Shown one piece after another: positions 26,852 to 34,804 of a DNA stretch of 40,635 nucleotides. How positions within the stretch are numbered: position 1 is the first letter of the stretch; each line of letters starts with the position of its first letter. The notes under the pieces are model-generated. The model saw only the letters and a list, made by a program, of their open reading frames with translations, was not told where the DNA came from and ran no database searches. Source of the DNA: G963666945 sp963666945. Its GTDB lineage: Bacteria > Bacteroidota > Bacteroidia > Bacteroidales > Marinifilaceae. Location of the stretch: contig CAXXRT010000059.1 in the NCBI GenBank assembly GCA_963666945.2, forward strand, positions 1 through 40,635, written 5' to 3'. The position numbers were made by a program, and so were the translations under genes.

Positions 26852-27409
26852 TTAGTTTAAATATTCTTTCTCAATGTGGGTTATCGTAGCTTCATCGCAT
26901 TCGTCCATGTCAGGCATTCCTGGTACTTCGATTTTTGACATGTATCTTAATCCTCTTAAGGTTCTGTAAGACTCAAATAGTACACCGTCAGCAATCCAAA
27001 AGTGATCGTGATTATGTTTTTTGATTAGTTTTTTATCTCCTGTATAAACAAATTTCAAAGACTTTGGATAAAAGCTATCTTCAGATCTTGGTCGACATGG
27101 ATTAGGCGCAACCTTGTATCCCATTTCTTTCATTTTAGGTATATCTTCATCAACAACACCTATATACGGCGCTATTTGATTATGACCACAACAACATCCT
27201 GTTGTCCTTATTCCTTTTGACCAAAGTTCTTTTATCTCATCAACTAGACAGGAGTCTATAGATATTCCTTCCCAGTTATTTGCCCTGAGATATTCTTTTT
27301 CCATACATGAAATAGTTGGTTCCATATCAGGGTAGCGAGGTATGAATACGCAAGTTTCGTATTCTCCTATCTTTTCTTTTCCTGTACAATTGCAGATATA
27401 TTTTCTCAT
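26852..27409 (-). CDS. Cys-rich phage protein with GCCCGHN motif
   Basis: Protein of 185 residues from ATG 27409 (MRKYICNCTGKEKIG); an earlier ATG at 27433 adds eight residues. It contains CNCTG at the start and TTGCCCGHNQIAPYIGV in the middle, a Cys/His cluster likely to bind metal, then a basic helical end (EKEYLN). This GCCCGH pattern occurs in small phage proteins of unknown function. It is preceded by an SD AAGGAGG about 70 nt upstream serving a possible short leader frame. Confidence 0.55.
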   Translation of the reverse strand: MRKYICNCTGKEKIGEYETCVFIPRYPDMEPTISCMEKEYLRANNWEGISIDSCLVDEIKELWSKGIRTTGCCCGHNQIAPYIGVVDEDIPKMKEMGYKVAPNPCRPRSEDSFYPKSLKFVYTGDKKLIKKHNHDHFWIADGVLFESYRTLRGLRYMSKIEVPGMPDMDECDEATITHIEKEYLN

Positions 27410-27460
27410 AGTGTTTAGTTTTAAGAGAACCATCCGGAGATTCCGGACAGTTCATATTTA

Positions 27461-28027
27461 TTATTCCTCCTTACCCTTTACAGGCAACCAAACAGGTTTG
27501 CCAATCTTATCAACTTCATCCGCATTATATCCGGTCTCTTCTTCCCATTCTTCTGGACTGTCATAATTCTCAACACAATCCTCAACATCAAAGCCAGATA
27601 CAAATATCTTCTTAGCAATAAAGGAACCTCCCTCGCAAAAATCAGGATGTACAGATCTATTACATCCATCTGTTGCATATTCAAGCAACTCCTTTTTTGC
27701 TTCGTCAATCGTACTGAAATCATCTATATAACCATCTGCTCCATCGAAACCCATATATGGCTTTTCGATCTCTTTGACTTCCGTAGGAATACTATTTGTA
27801 TTTTCCTTTTCCCTTTTTTTCAAGTTCTGACACATTGTAGAAAGCATATTGTTTGCACCTTCAAGGCTGGCAATTCTCTGTGCCATATTTATCATTGTGG
27901 ACTTTATTGGTGCATCTGCCCAGAATGCTTCTTCTATCTTTTCAGTAGTTGAATTTTCCCAACCAGCTGATTTAACAAATTCTAGTATTATTTTTCTTAC
28001 CTCAATTGGTAGATCTGTATATCTCAT
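27461..28027 (-). CDS. Early phage protein, unknown
   Basis: Protein of 188 residues, not recognised. N-terminal helices (EVRKIILEFVKSAGW, SLEGANNMLSTMCQNLKKRE) lead to an acidic C-terminal half (KPYMGFDGADGYIDDF, DSPEEWEEETGYNADEVDK). Soluble, no membrane segment. Directly follows gene 28046-28714 by 18 nt. Confidence 0.6.
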   Translation of the reverse strand: MRYTDLPIEVRKIILEFVKSAGWENSTTEKIEEAFWADAPIKSTMINMAQRIASLEGANNMLSTMCQNLKKREKENTNSIPTEVKEIEKPYMGFDGADGYIDDFSTIDEAKKELLEYATDGCNRSVHPDFCEGGSFIAKKIFVSGFDVEDCVENYDSPEEWEEETGYNADEVDKIGKPVWLPVKGKEE

Positions 28028-28045
28028 TTTTATAGTTTTTAAAGA

Positions 28046-28714
28046 TTATTTAATAATTGAATTTCCATTGACCCTTATATAGTCCTTGGCTTTTCTTTTA
28101 AATCTTCCCATAAAGAGTGGAGCAATTTGTCTGTCTTCACAGTAAAAAATCATACCAACACTTTGACGTGAAGAAACTTTACCTTTGAATCCTTCCTTTC
28201 TGAATAAGTGGGTTGCATATTTTTTAAGAAGTTTCTTTTGTTTTCTCGGTAATCTTCTTTCATCCTGCATTCTTTCCCATGAATCAGGATTAGGGTTTTT
28301 AGGCTTAATCCTTTCGTGTTTTTCACAATACCATTTTCCCCTGTAGTCTTTTGCGTAAGCAGTAGGTTTTCCACATTTACAGCACTTAGTAAGTGGCTCA
28401 AATACCATGGCAGAATAAGAACAATGTTTACAATAACCATAACCATCTGTTCTGCCTCTTCGCTCCATTTCGTGATTACAGGTTTTGATTTTTTGGTATC
28501 TATCCCATGCTTGTTGCTCTGCTTCTTCAAGGGTTTTGCCTTCGCCTCGAATGAAACATTTAGGTTCTTTGGGGAATGCTTCAAAGAATGCAGTACGGTA
28601 ATTTCCTTTCTTTGAGAATACAACTCCAGAGCCACCTCCTTGACAGAAGCAGTCCCATTCGTGCTTGCTGTCGTATTCCTTTTCCTTATCAAAGGATGAT
28701 AATTTTACTTTCAT
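28046..28714 (-). CDS. Zinc-ribbon early phage protein
   Basis: Protein of 222 residues with two Cys clusters: CNHEMERRGRTDGYGYCKHCSY and CCKCGKPTAY with a later WYCEKH, forming plausible zinc ribbons. The C-terminal third is basic (RRLPRKQKKLLKKYATHLF). N-terminal strand-loop region FCQGGGSGVVFSKKGNYRTAFFEAFP is distinctive. Probably nucleic-acid related, but no family is recognised. Confidence 0.6.
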   Translation of the reverse strand: MKVKLSSFDKEKEYDSKHEWDCFCQGGGSGVVFSKKGNYRTAFFEAFPKEPKCFIRGEGKTLEEAEQQAWDRYQKIKTCNHEMERRGRTDGYGYCKHCSYSAMVFEPLTKCCKCGKPTAYAKDYRGKWYCEKHERIKPKNPNPDSWERMQDERRLPRKQKKLLKKYATHLFRKEGFKGKVSSRQSVGMIFYCEDRQIAPLFMGRFKRKAKDYIRVNGNSIIK

Positions 28715-28725
28715 GATTTATAGTG

Positions 28726-28932
28726 TTATTTTTTAGGTTCAAATGCTAAGCAAGCTGCTTGCAGCTTCTTGACTTTTACATATCCGTTACCTGTGCGGTT
28801 AGAGTGTCCGAGAGAGCAGTAAACAAAATTGTTACTGTATTGATGTCTTACCATGTGTTTACAATCTCTGCACCTATGTTTAGGTTTAGGAGGCTTTTGT
28901 TCTGGAATTTCAAATAATTCACCTTGTTTCAT
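28726..28932 (-). CDS. Small zinc-finger phage protein
   Basis: Protein of 68 residues with a CRDCKH and a YCSLGH pair, spaced as a zinc knuckle, between a proline/lysine-rich N-terminus (ELFEIPEQKPPKPKHR) and a basic C-terminus. Unknown function. Four nt after the coiled-coil gene. Confidence 0.6.
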   Translation of the reverse strand: MKQGELFEIPEQKPPKPKHRCRDCKHMVRHQYSNNFVYCSLGHSNRTGNGYVKVKKLQAACLAFEPKK

Positions 28933-28936
28933 TTAT

Positions 28937-29305
28937 TTATAGGTTAAGTGTTAATTGATTACTCAACTGTTTCTCGATCTCAGAATAGTCCTTAACTGCC
29001 TGTTCTCGCATCTTGGTTAGTTTGGGGATAATTTTATTCAGCTCCTCTATAAGCTTTTTACATTCTTCTTTCCCTATCTCTAATCTGCATTTTTCAATAT
29101 TCTCCGCTGATTCTTCATATAATTTACCACAATCCCCGTCTCCCTGTATTAATCGAGGTAGATATGACCTTACAGAGAAATAGTTTCCTCCTTTTCTAGG
29201 CATCCAAGGAGTTTTTCTAATTTCAGAAACGCTAACACCTATCTCAAAGCCGCTAACTACTTTCTGAAGGTTGTCGATTAGATTTTTACTATTTCCACTC
29301 ATCAC
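28937..29305 (-). CDS. Coiled-coil early phage protein
   Basis: Protein of 122 residues; start is ATG 29305 or the adjacent ATG 29302. Mixed N-terminal half (KTPWMPRKGGNYFSVRSYLPRLI) and a C-terminal coiled coil (KKLIEELNKIIPKLTKMREQAVKDYSEIEKQLSN). No family recognised. Overlaps the upstream small membrane gene by 4 bp. Confidence 0.55.
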   Translation of the reverse strand: MMSGNSKNLIDNLQKVVSGFEIGVSVSEIRKTPWMPRKGGNYFSVRSYLPRLIQGDGDCGKLYEESAENIEKCRLEIGKEECKKLIEELNKIIPKLTKMREQAVKDYSEIEKQLSNQLTLNL

Positions 29306-29436
29306 GCAACAGCTTTAATTTGATGTTTCTGTTTATCATTTTTCTTGATCTTTCTTTTTGCAAGAATTAAAGCAGCTAAAAATATTAACGCTGCAATTGA
29401 GCACGATACCGATATATATATTAATTGAGATTCCAT
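29302..29436 (-). CDS. Small single-pass membrane protein
   Basis: Protein of 44 residues from ATG 29436: MESQLIYISVSCSIAALIFLAALILAKRKIKKNDKQ... is one membrane helix (about 6-25) followed by a basic tail. The frame is open upstream to 29538 but that overlaps the neighbour 29444-29752, so 29436 is preferred. Function unknown; single-helix phage proteins of this type are often membrane regulators. Confidence 0.5.
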   Translation of the reverse strand: MESQLIYISVSCSIAALIFLAALILAKRKIKKNDKQKHQIKAVA

Positions 29437-29443
29437 AACCGGA

Positions 29444-29752
29444 CTATTTACCAGGCATTGAATAACTATTTCTACTCTTATGAATATCAGCCAGACTCTT
29501 ATCCAGTTCTGCATCCCTATCTTGTAGGGTCCCGGCAATAGCCTTTACCGAATCCTCAGACATACCTTCCTTTAAATTCTGAGGCAATGCATTGATAAAA
29601 TCAACCTGTGTCTTTGCAGTGTCAACAACCACATCCAATAATCCTTTAATTTCCTTTGCGGTTTTTACATCAAGCTTACCTTCTTTTAGCATCTTTATTG
29701 TGTCAAATGCTTGGTTACGAACATCAACAAGTGTTATTCCTGAATTATTCAT
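29444..29752 (-). CDS. Helical phage protein, unknown
   Basis: Protein of 102 residues, fully helical: VRNQAFDTIKMLKEGKLDVKTAKEIKGLLDVVVDTAKTQVDFINAL is a pattern I have seen in Bacteroidota phage proteins near early regions, without assigned function. Overlaps the HNH-like gene by 8 bp, so translation is coupled. Confidence 0.6.
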   Translation of the reverse strand: MNNSGITLVDVRNQAFDTIKMLKEGKLDVKTAKEIKGLLDVVVDTAKTQVDFINALPQNLKEGMSEDSVKAIAGTLQDRDAELDKSLADIHKSRNSYSMPGK

Positions 29753-30377
29753 TGTTTATGATTTTATTGATTTCACGTTTTAATTTGGCATTAGCCAGAA
29801 TAAGTTTTTTAATATCCTCAGGATATCTTTGAAGATTATTCCTATTCATCAATTCTGAGTCACTTACTAATTCAAGATTATCCAAGGAAATATTAGCCTG
29901 ATTCCCATCCTTAAATACAACATTATAACCCTTTGGAATTCTACCATTATATCTCTCCCACAATACCCTGTGCAACAACCTGAATTTTCCTTCCGACACC
30001 CTTATCCATGCATAGGGAATTTTTCTTGATTTTCTGACAGAGATATATCCATCGTACTTCGTGTTATGAGGCTTATTTCCTTTCCTGAACATAGTCGGAG
30101 CAGCTTTTTCATATTGCTCTGTAGTCATTTTTTTACCCTTATTCCAAGGTGTTTGCCCTTTCTTAAATCTACTATTTATTCCTACATTACCTTTTAGTCT
30201 CCCAGATGCCTCAGATTGAAGATATCCTTCTGTTTTCTTAAGTCCCATAACATAAGCTTTGTTGTATACAGAAAATATATTTCTTCCAAGATGTTCAGCA
30301 ATACTAGATGTATTCATGTGAGGATAATTTTCCTTCAAATAAGATTCCTCTTCTTTGGTAAAATATTTCCCATTCAT
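29745..30377 (-). CDS. HNH endonuclease (HNH_3 type) with N-terminal HTH
   Basis: Protein of 210 residues. Residues 5-45 (FTKEEESYLKENYPHMNTSSIAEHLGRNIFSVYNKA) look like a Myb/SANT or sigma-like HTH; about 135-170 hold the HNH_3 core (FRLLHRVLWERYNG, GYNVVFKDGNQANISLDNLELVS). This arrangement is typical of free-standing homing endonucleases in phages and can also be a packaging helper. No intron is seen next to it. Confidence 0.8.
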   Translation of the reverse strand: MNGKYFTKEEESYLKENYPHMNTSSIAEHLGRNIFSVYNKAYVMGLKKTEGYLQSEASGRLKGNVGINSRFKKGQTPWNKGKKMTTEQYEKAAPTMFRKGNKPHNTKYDGYISVRKSRKIPYAWIRVSEGKFRLLHRVLWERYNGRIPKGYNVVFKDGNQANISLDNLELVSDSELMNRNNLQRYPEDIKKLILANAKLKREINKIINNE

Positions 30378-30429
30378 TTTAAATAAGGTTAGTAATTTAC
30401 AATAGGAGAATTTGAATTTTTATTAAGGG

Positions 30430-30723
30430 TTATTTATCAATTTGCTTTTTCTCTCTCTTGAAGTAATTCACATCTATCTCTTTCTCTACAACGCCTTCGC
30501 CATCACAGAATGCGCATTTAACATCACCTCTTTCCATACTAGGATGTTCGGCTATTGGAATATTCACATATCCTTTCCCTCCGCATTTTGGACAGATTTC
30601 CATTCCTGTATTTCGATTACTTTCTATTGCGCCCTCTTTCTTCACTATCATACCTTTTCGACACACTACTTCTCTAGGATCTATTTTTGCGGTAAAAACC
30701 ACTGTTAAGAATAAAATTGTCAT
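30430..30723 (-). CDS. Zinc-finger protein with CPKCGGKG repeats
   Basis: Protein of 97 residues containing CPKCGGKGYV and CAFCDGEGVV, the paired CxxCxGxG elements of DnaJ-like zinc domains, probably one zinc site. A hydrophobic start (MTILFLTVVF) may be a short signal, or the real start may be the ATG at 30651 (MIVKKEGAIES). Unknown function; adjacent to the DUF6633-like gene. Confidence 0.55.
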   Translation of the reverse strand: MTILFLTVVFTAKIDPREVVCRKGMIVKKEGAIESNRNTGMEICPKCGGKGYVNIPIAEHPSMERGDVKCAFCDGEGVVEKEIDVNYFKREKKQIDK

Positions 30724-30728
30724 GATAA

Positions 30729-31328
30729 TTATTTTTTAAGATTGATTAATTCTTTCATTGTTTCGATTGAGCCACTCTTATTCTTTCGATTTGAGGCTCT
30801 TTTCCCGCCGCCTGATCGTCTTGGGGGTGACACTCCGTGTATTTGCTCGTCTTGTCTTAAATTAGCCTCATAAACGGCCTCACAACGATTTTGCCAAAAT
30901 TCATCGAACCACATAAGAACCTTGGTCATTGAAAAACTCTCATAAAATTCTCCGTATTTGCCTTTTTTCACATCAGAAAAGAAAAGCTTTATATCCGCAA
31001 TGGTAGCAGCGTAATAATCCTCTAACATGTAAATTGAACACTCAATTATCTGATCAGCAGTCATTGGTCTCCTAACATTCAGCGAAGTATTAATATTCAC
31101 CAACCATGCCTGAATGTATGCAATAACCTTATTAACACCCGCTTCCTTTTTCAGCGTAACCAAAGAAGGAGTTTCCTCATTCTGTACGCTCACAACAAGA
31201 CTTTGCTGATCTTTCACATGCCTAAGTTCCATAGCAGCCTTACCGGGAGCCAACAGCAAAAAGTCTGTCGGTTTCTGGTATCTGGCTAAAGCTGCCGGCC
31301 TTTCAGATTTTACAATTGAATGATTCAT
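30729..31328 (-). CDS. DUF6633-like replication-module protein
   Basis: Protein of 199 residues resembling DUF6633 by my recollection: the centre reads MTADQIIECSIYMLEDYYAATIADIKLFFSDVKKGKYGEFYESFSMTKVLMWFDEFWQNRCEAVYEAN, and the tail is basic (PPRRSGGGKRASNRKNKSG). Its place right after the replication initiator suggests a loader or accessory for replication. Inference only; no ATPase motif is visible. Confidence 0.6.
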   Translation of the reverse strand: MNHSIVKSERPAALARYQKPTDFLLLAPGKAAMELRHVKDQQSLVVSVQNEETPSLVTLKKEAGVNKVIAYIQAWLVNINTSLNVRRPMTADQIIECSIYMLEDYYAATIADIKLFFSDVKKGKYGEFYESFSMTKVLMWFDEFWQNRCEAVYEANLRQDEQIHGVSPPRRSGGGKRASNRKNKSGSIETMKELINLKK

Positions 31329-31333
31329 AATTG

Positions 31334-32234
31334 TTAAGAGTTTAGGGTTTGAAGAATACTATTGGCTAAATCGCCGTAACCGTTATTCTGAGGATACTGT
31401 GTCGATACTGCCGGACGGTGATTATTTCTCATTTTAGCAGCAAGATCGTTAAACTTAGAATTTAGGATTTTCATACTCAGATTGTCGAACACCCATTGAT
31501 CAACCTGTTTAATCATTGATAGAAAAACTGTATATGAATGCAGAATCTCCTGGTCGGTAGCATCCTTTTTCAGATACTTCATTTTCGAGATAAGCTGACT
31601 AAGGGCCTTAGCATCTGCACCAGTCCAGTAGTAAGTTAATCCTTTCCATTCTTCATATTTCTCAATGAAGTGATTTTTACAAGCAGAATGCAAAGTGATT
31701 TTACTGGGAGTTTCTTTTCTTTTTTTAGCGCAACTTTTTTTCTTTTCTTCTTTTTCTTCTTCAGGAAATAAAGACTCTTGGTTTTCGTCAAAATTCTCGT
31801 TTTGACAAATATTATTAGTTATTTCTTTATTTAGTATATTATTTCCTTTAGTATTTATTTGTTGCGGGTTTCCAGTAAACTGATTTTCAGTATCCTGTTT
31901 TTCAGTTTCCTGAAAATCGGTAAACTGATCATTTTCTATTATCTGAGGGCTCTTCAAAGACCTCATAATTATACCCCCTTAATTTACCATTTTCGTGAAT
32001 TAATTTTCTTTTAATGTATCCATATTCAATTAACTCATTTATAGCCGTTCCAACAGCTTCTTTTCCTTCCTTTGTACATTTTTCTAATCCCTTAACGGAA
32101 AGATCCCACTCCTCAGGCAAAGACAGAATAAAAGCAAGCAGCCCTTTGGCTTTTAACGATATGGTTTTATCCTGGAGAAAACCGTTATATATCGTTGTAT
32201 AATTTTTATTCTTATTAACTCTAAATCTCTGCAT
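31334..32234 (-). CDS. Replication initiator / replisome organiser (one frameshift)
   Basis: Raw sequence shows a 101-aa HTH protein (MQRFRVNKNKNYTTIYNGFL, DKTISLKAKGLLAFILSLPEEWDLSVKGL) overlapping a 210-aa frame. Removing one base from the G3 run 31947-31949 joins YEVFEEP to QIIENDQFTDF, giving 299 residues and exact length fit (901 = 900 + 1). The N-terminal winged helix and the acidic QF/TENQ linker followed by a C-terminal helical domain (SKITLHSACKNHFIEKYEEWKGLTYYW) are the layout of Bacteroidota phage replication initiators. It would bind the origin and recruit host helicase. Shift could be real but error is likelier. Confidence 0.7.
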
Positions 32235-32359
32235 TATTTTTTATTTTTAGGCTGTTTCTTAATCAACGCTTTTTCAATTGCCATTAAGCTCTTAAGATCA
32301 CAGTTATGGAATAACCTGGTTACAATTCTCAATTTCTCCTTTTCGTTTTTTGTTAACAT
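32234..32359 (-). CDS. 41-aa protein before replication initiator
   Basis: Very short gene, MLTKNEKEKLRIVTRLFHNC to the end in PKNKK, basic and helical, start ATG 32359 with a strong AGGAGGAG ribosome-binding site a few nt upstream. Its stop shares a base with the next ATG (TAATG), so the two are coupled. Unknown function. Confidence 0.6.
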   Translation of the reverse strand: MLTKNEKEKLRIVTRLFHNCDLKSLMAIEKALIKKQPKNKK

Positions 32360-32835
32360 AGTCTCCTCCTTTTAAATTTTCCTTCGTAAAGCCCCTGTTT
32401 AAATTCGTCTATTGTCAATTTATCATATATGTCAGAGGGAATAATGTGCTGATTACACCACCTGATAAACCTTATCCAATCCAATGATTCACCCTGAGAC
32501 TGTGAATCACAAGTATCATGATTTCTGTACGCTTCAATGCTCTCATCTTTAGCTAACTTTAACCATGTCATCACAAGCCTAACCGTCACCTTATCATATT
32601 CACCAAAATGTTGACTTAAACCTTTCTTTAGAGTTTCATTAACCTCACCCCAGGTTAAATCGGAATGATACTCAATTAGCAACTCAGCCAATTTGAAAGC
32701 ATAGCAGTTAATTGTATTTCTATCCTGGTTGCAAATGATATACATGTCAAATAATCGCAGATACAACAATTCCTGTAAGGCCGCCTTAGGTATCTGCACA
32801 ACCAAATATTTTTCGTAGAATATAGAATCGACCAT
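32353..32835 (-). CDS. Early phage protein, unknown
   Basis: Protein of 160 residues, helical, not recognised: IPKAALQELLYLRLFDMYIICN, YAFKLAELLIEYHSDLTWGEVNETLKKGLSQHFG, and a basic end EGKFKRRRLC. Overlaps the 41-aa gene by 7 bp. Part of the early operon between regulators and replication genes. Confidence 0.6.
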   Translation of the reverse strand: MVDSIFYEKYLVVQIPKAALQELLYLRLFDMYIICNQDRNTINCYAFKLAELLIEYHSDLTWGEVNETLKKGLSQHFGEYDKVTVRLVMTWLKLAKDESIEAYRNHDTCDSQSQGESLDWIRFIRWCNQHIIPSDIYDKLTIDEFKQGLYEGKFKRRRLC

Positions 32836-32844
32836 ATCTCAGAT

Positions 32845-33240
32845 TTATATCAGATAATCCGTATCCTTCCTTCCCCCCTTGCCTTCTTTCGCTTTTACTG
32901 TTTTATTAACCCGCGCCGGTCTACGACAATCCAATTCATTGACCATTGCAGTGATTTGTAACCCCAGGGCAAGTACCATAATTGATACTTTTTTCAGATT
33001 CGCCTCAATTACATTCTCCCTGATCAGCTTTCCAATATCTTCCTTTAGTAATTGAGAAATGTAAATTCTTGTCAGATCAGCAATATTCCTTGCACCAAGC
33101 TTTTTGAAAATCCTCTTTTTATGAGTATGCACGGTATCAGTACTTAAAAAAAGATCGTTTGCAACTTCCTTTTCAGTTTTGCCCAAAACAATCTGAGCTG
33201 CAATTTCATTTTCTCTTTTGCTCAGCGCAGGTGTTAACAT
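32845..33240 (-). CDS. LuxR-type HTH protein with hydrophobic C-terminal segment
   Basis: Protein of 131 residues. Residues 6-60 form a GerE/LuxR HTH (LSKRENEIAAQIVLGKTEKE, recognition helix STDTVHTHKKRIFKKLGARNI). No receiver domain precedes it. About 88-106 are hydrophobic (VSIMVLALGLQITAMV), either a membrane anchor or a dimer helix, and the tail is basic. Unusual in a phage early operon; likely a transcriptional activator or regulator of early to late switch. Overlaps the upstream gene by 7 bp. Confidence 0.75.
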   Translation of the reverse strand: MLTPALSKRENEIAAQIVLGKTEKEVANDLFLSTDTVHTHKKRIFKKLGARNIADLTRIYISQLLKEDIGKLIRENVIEANLKKVSIMVLALGLQITAMVNELDCRRPARVNKTVKAKEGKGGRKDTDYLI

Positions 33241-33458
33241 GATCTAAGTTTTTTCTTATGCTCCGACATAGAAGAATGTGCCTTTTTACCCTCCAAAGCC
33301 ATTTTCATTGCCTCCTGAACCAATTTCGGATGATTAACAGCATCCTCCCTTTTGATAATTTTTCCAACTGCGGCTCTGGTTAGCTTGTACTTTACAGCCA
33401 ACATTGCTTTTGCTCCCCTAGGCAAATATTCCTGCCAGTCTTTTTCTTTTCCCACCAT
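33234..33458 (-). CDS. Small HTH-like early protein
   Basis: Protein of 74 residues, basic, with a possible HTH (GAKAMLAVKYKLTRAAVGKIIKREDAVNHPKLVQEAMKMALEGKK). Unknown family. Two nt after the first early gene and coupled to the LuxR-like gene. Confidence 0.6.
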   Translation of the reverse strand: MVGKEKDWQEYLPRGAKAMLAVKYKLTRAAVGKIIKREDAVNHPKLVQEAMKMALEGKKAHSSMSEHKKKLRSC

Positions 33459-33460
33459 AA

Positions 33461-33739
33461 CTACTGGTTTAACCTCCTGTATTCTTTTTTGAGTGCATCT
33501 TTGTCTAGCGACAACAGATAAGAAAGTCTGAATTTCATTACTCCTCCTCTCTTCACATCGTTAGAAGTATTCAATACACCTGCCCTGGTCCAGACCCCTA
33601 CAGTTCCTACACTAATTTGAAGAATCTGAGCACAAGCCTTAGCATCAACCTCTATTCCATGAAATCTTTGAGTGTACAAATCTTTTACAAGAACTGTAAG
33701 ATCTTCTTTTTTCAATTGATAAAATGTAACTGCCTCCAT
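33461..33739 (-). CDS. HTH protein, first early gene (excisionase- or Cro-like)
   Basis: Protein of 92 residues with a winged or MerR-like HTH: DAKACAQILQISVGTVGVWTRAGVLNTSNDVKRGGVMKFRLSYLLSLD, the form used by excisionases and phage regulators of the HTH_17 type. It is transcribed away from the repressor across the control region, the usual place of cro/xis-type genes. ATG at 33739. Confidence 0.65.
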   Translation of the reverse strand: MEAVTFYQLKKEDLTVLVKDLYTQRFHGIEVDAKACAQILQISVGTVGVWTRAGVLNTSNDVKRGGVMKFRLSYLLSLDKDALKKEYRRLNQ

Positions 33740-33786
33740 ATCACTAAGATTAACTTGATTTCACACTGTACCCTCTTTGGGGTATT

Positions 33787-33940
33787 CGTTAACCTTTGTT
33801 TGCATAAGTTTATTTTGATTTATATATTTACACTCACAAAGGTTAACGCTTTTGTATTGTTGTTTATTTTCGTTTACAAATATTGTACATTATATGCACA
33901 TATCAAAATAATTGTGCATAATATTTACATTATTTGTGCA
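33787..33940. promoter_or_regulatory. Lysogeny control region with inverted repeat and three half-site operators
   Basis: Between the divergent early operon and repressor. A perfect 13-bp inverted repeat, CGTTAACCTTTGT (33787-33799) and its complement (33836-33848), brackets the early-promoter side. Three TGTGCA sites follow, one reversed (33895-33900) and two direct (33913-33918, 33935-33940), on the repressor side. These are natural candidates for repressor and Cro-like protein operators; exact binding is unproven. Confidence 0.6.
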
Positions 33941-33962
33941 AATACTTTACAATTCACTTATA

Positions 33963-34673
33963 ATGAGTACAATAGGAAGTAGATTAAAAAACATTAGAAA
34001 TAGCTTCAATCTAAATCAGGAGCAATTTTCTAACAAATTAGGCATAAAACGGGAAATGCTTTCTCGTTATGAGAATGATAAAAATCAAATTCCAAACCAA
34101 ATTGTACAGAATATTCACAAAGAATTTAATATTAATGTATCCTGGCTTCTTACTGGAGAAGGAGAAATGTTAACAGGAGAATTCTATACCCCCAATGAAT
34201 CAGCTCCACAAGAAATAAGCAACAGATTTATTGAAAGTCTTTCATATTTAAAAGAAAAAGGCATTGTAAAAAGCAACGCAGCAGTTGCTAGAAGCCTGAA
34301 TGTATCTACTTCTCTTATCACGGAAGTAGCAAAAGGCAGAACCAATATTAAGCCTGATAAACTTCTTAAGTATTCTCAAAATTATCACGTAAATATTGAT
34401 TGGCTTAAAACAGGAGAAGGATCGATGCTTTCTAATAGGGGTGAATGCTATACTCCATTATTTAATGATATTTCATTTTTATCCGATAATAAAACAACAT
34501 ATAAATCTGAAAAAGACAAAGAAATCTACAGATTACGAGAAAGTTTAAAAGACAAAGACAAGCTAATTGAGTCTCTAAATGAAATAATCAACATGAAAAA
34601 TGAGATCATCAATAACCTTAAATCTGAACTTGACAGACTATCCACAGACGAACTAAATAAACAAACCGGCTAA
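33963..34673 (+). CDS. CI-like phage repressor with duplicated HTH domain
   Basis: Protein of 236 residues from ATG 33963; a longer frame from 33912 lies over operator sites. Two successive XRE-type domains are visible, residues 3-72 (GSRLKNIRNSFNLNQEQFSN, ending VSWLLTGEGEML) and about 83-155 (NRFIESLSYLKEKGIVKSNAAVARSLNVSTSLITEVAKG, ending IDWLKTGEGSML), each closing on W-L-x-TGEG-x-ML, so the gene arose by internal duplication. A leucine-zipper-like coiled coil ends it (ESLNEIINMKNEIINNLKSELDRL). No peptidase domain of the LexA type is seen, so induction would not be by self-cleavage. Only the first domain has a classical recognition helix; the second is divergent. Confidence 0.82.
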   Translation: MSTIGSRLKNIRNSFNLNQEQFSNKLGIKREMLSRYENDKNQIPNQIVQNIHKEFNINVSWLLTGEGEMLTGEFYTPNESAPQEISNRFIESLSYLKEKGIVKSNAAVARSLNVSTSLITEVAKGRTNIKPDKLLKYSQNYHVNIDWLKTGEGSMLSNRGECYTPLFNDISFLSDNKTTYKSEKDKEIYRLRESLKDKDKLIESLNEIINMKNEIINNLKSELDRLSTDELNKQTG

Positions 34674-34804
34674 GAATAATCCATAGAAATTACCAATTTA
34701 ACAAATAACTTTCAAAAGTAATTTTATTATAGTAAATCCTATATGGGATCTAGTTAAATATTATAAATTTAAACCTAAATACATAATTTAAACACTGTAT
34801 AACC

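Noticed and set aside
28150..28692. 180-aa frame within the zinc-ribbon gene
   Set aside because: Shadow frame on the same strand; the zinc-ribbon protein has clear Cys motifs and better spacing.
33912..33962. Upstream ATG start for the repressor
   Set aside because: It would translate across two operator-like sites and adds a hydrophobic peptide foreign to the HTH domain; ATG 33963 begins the domain.
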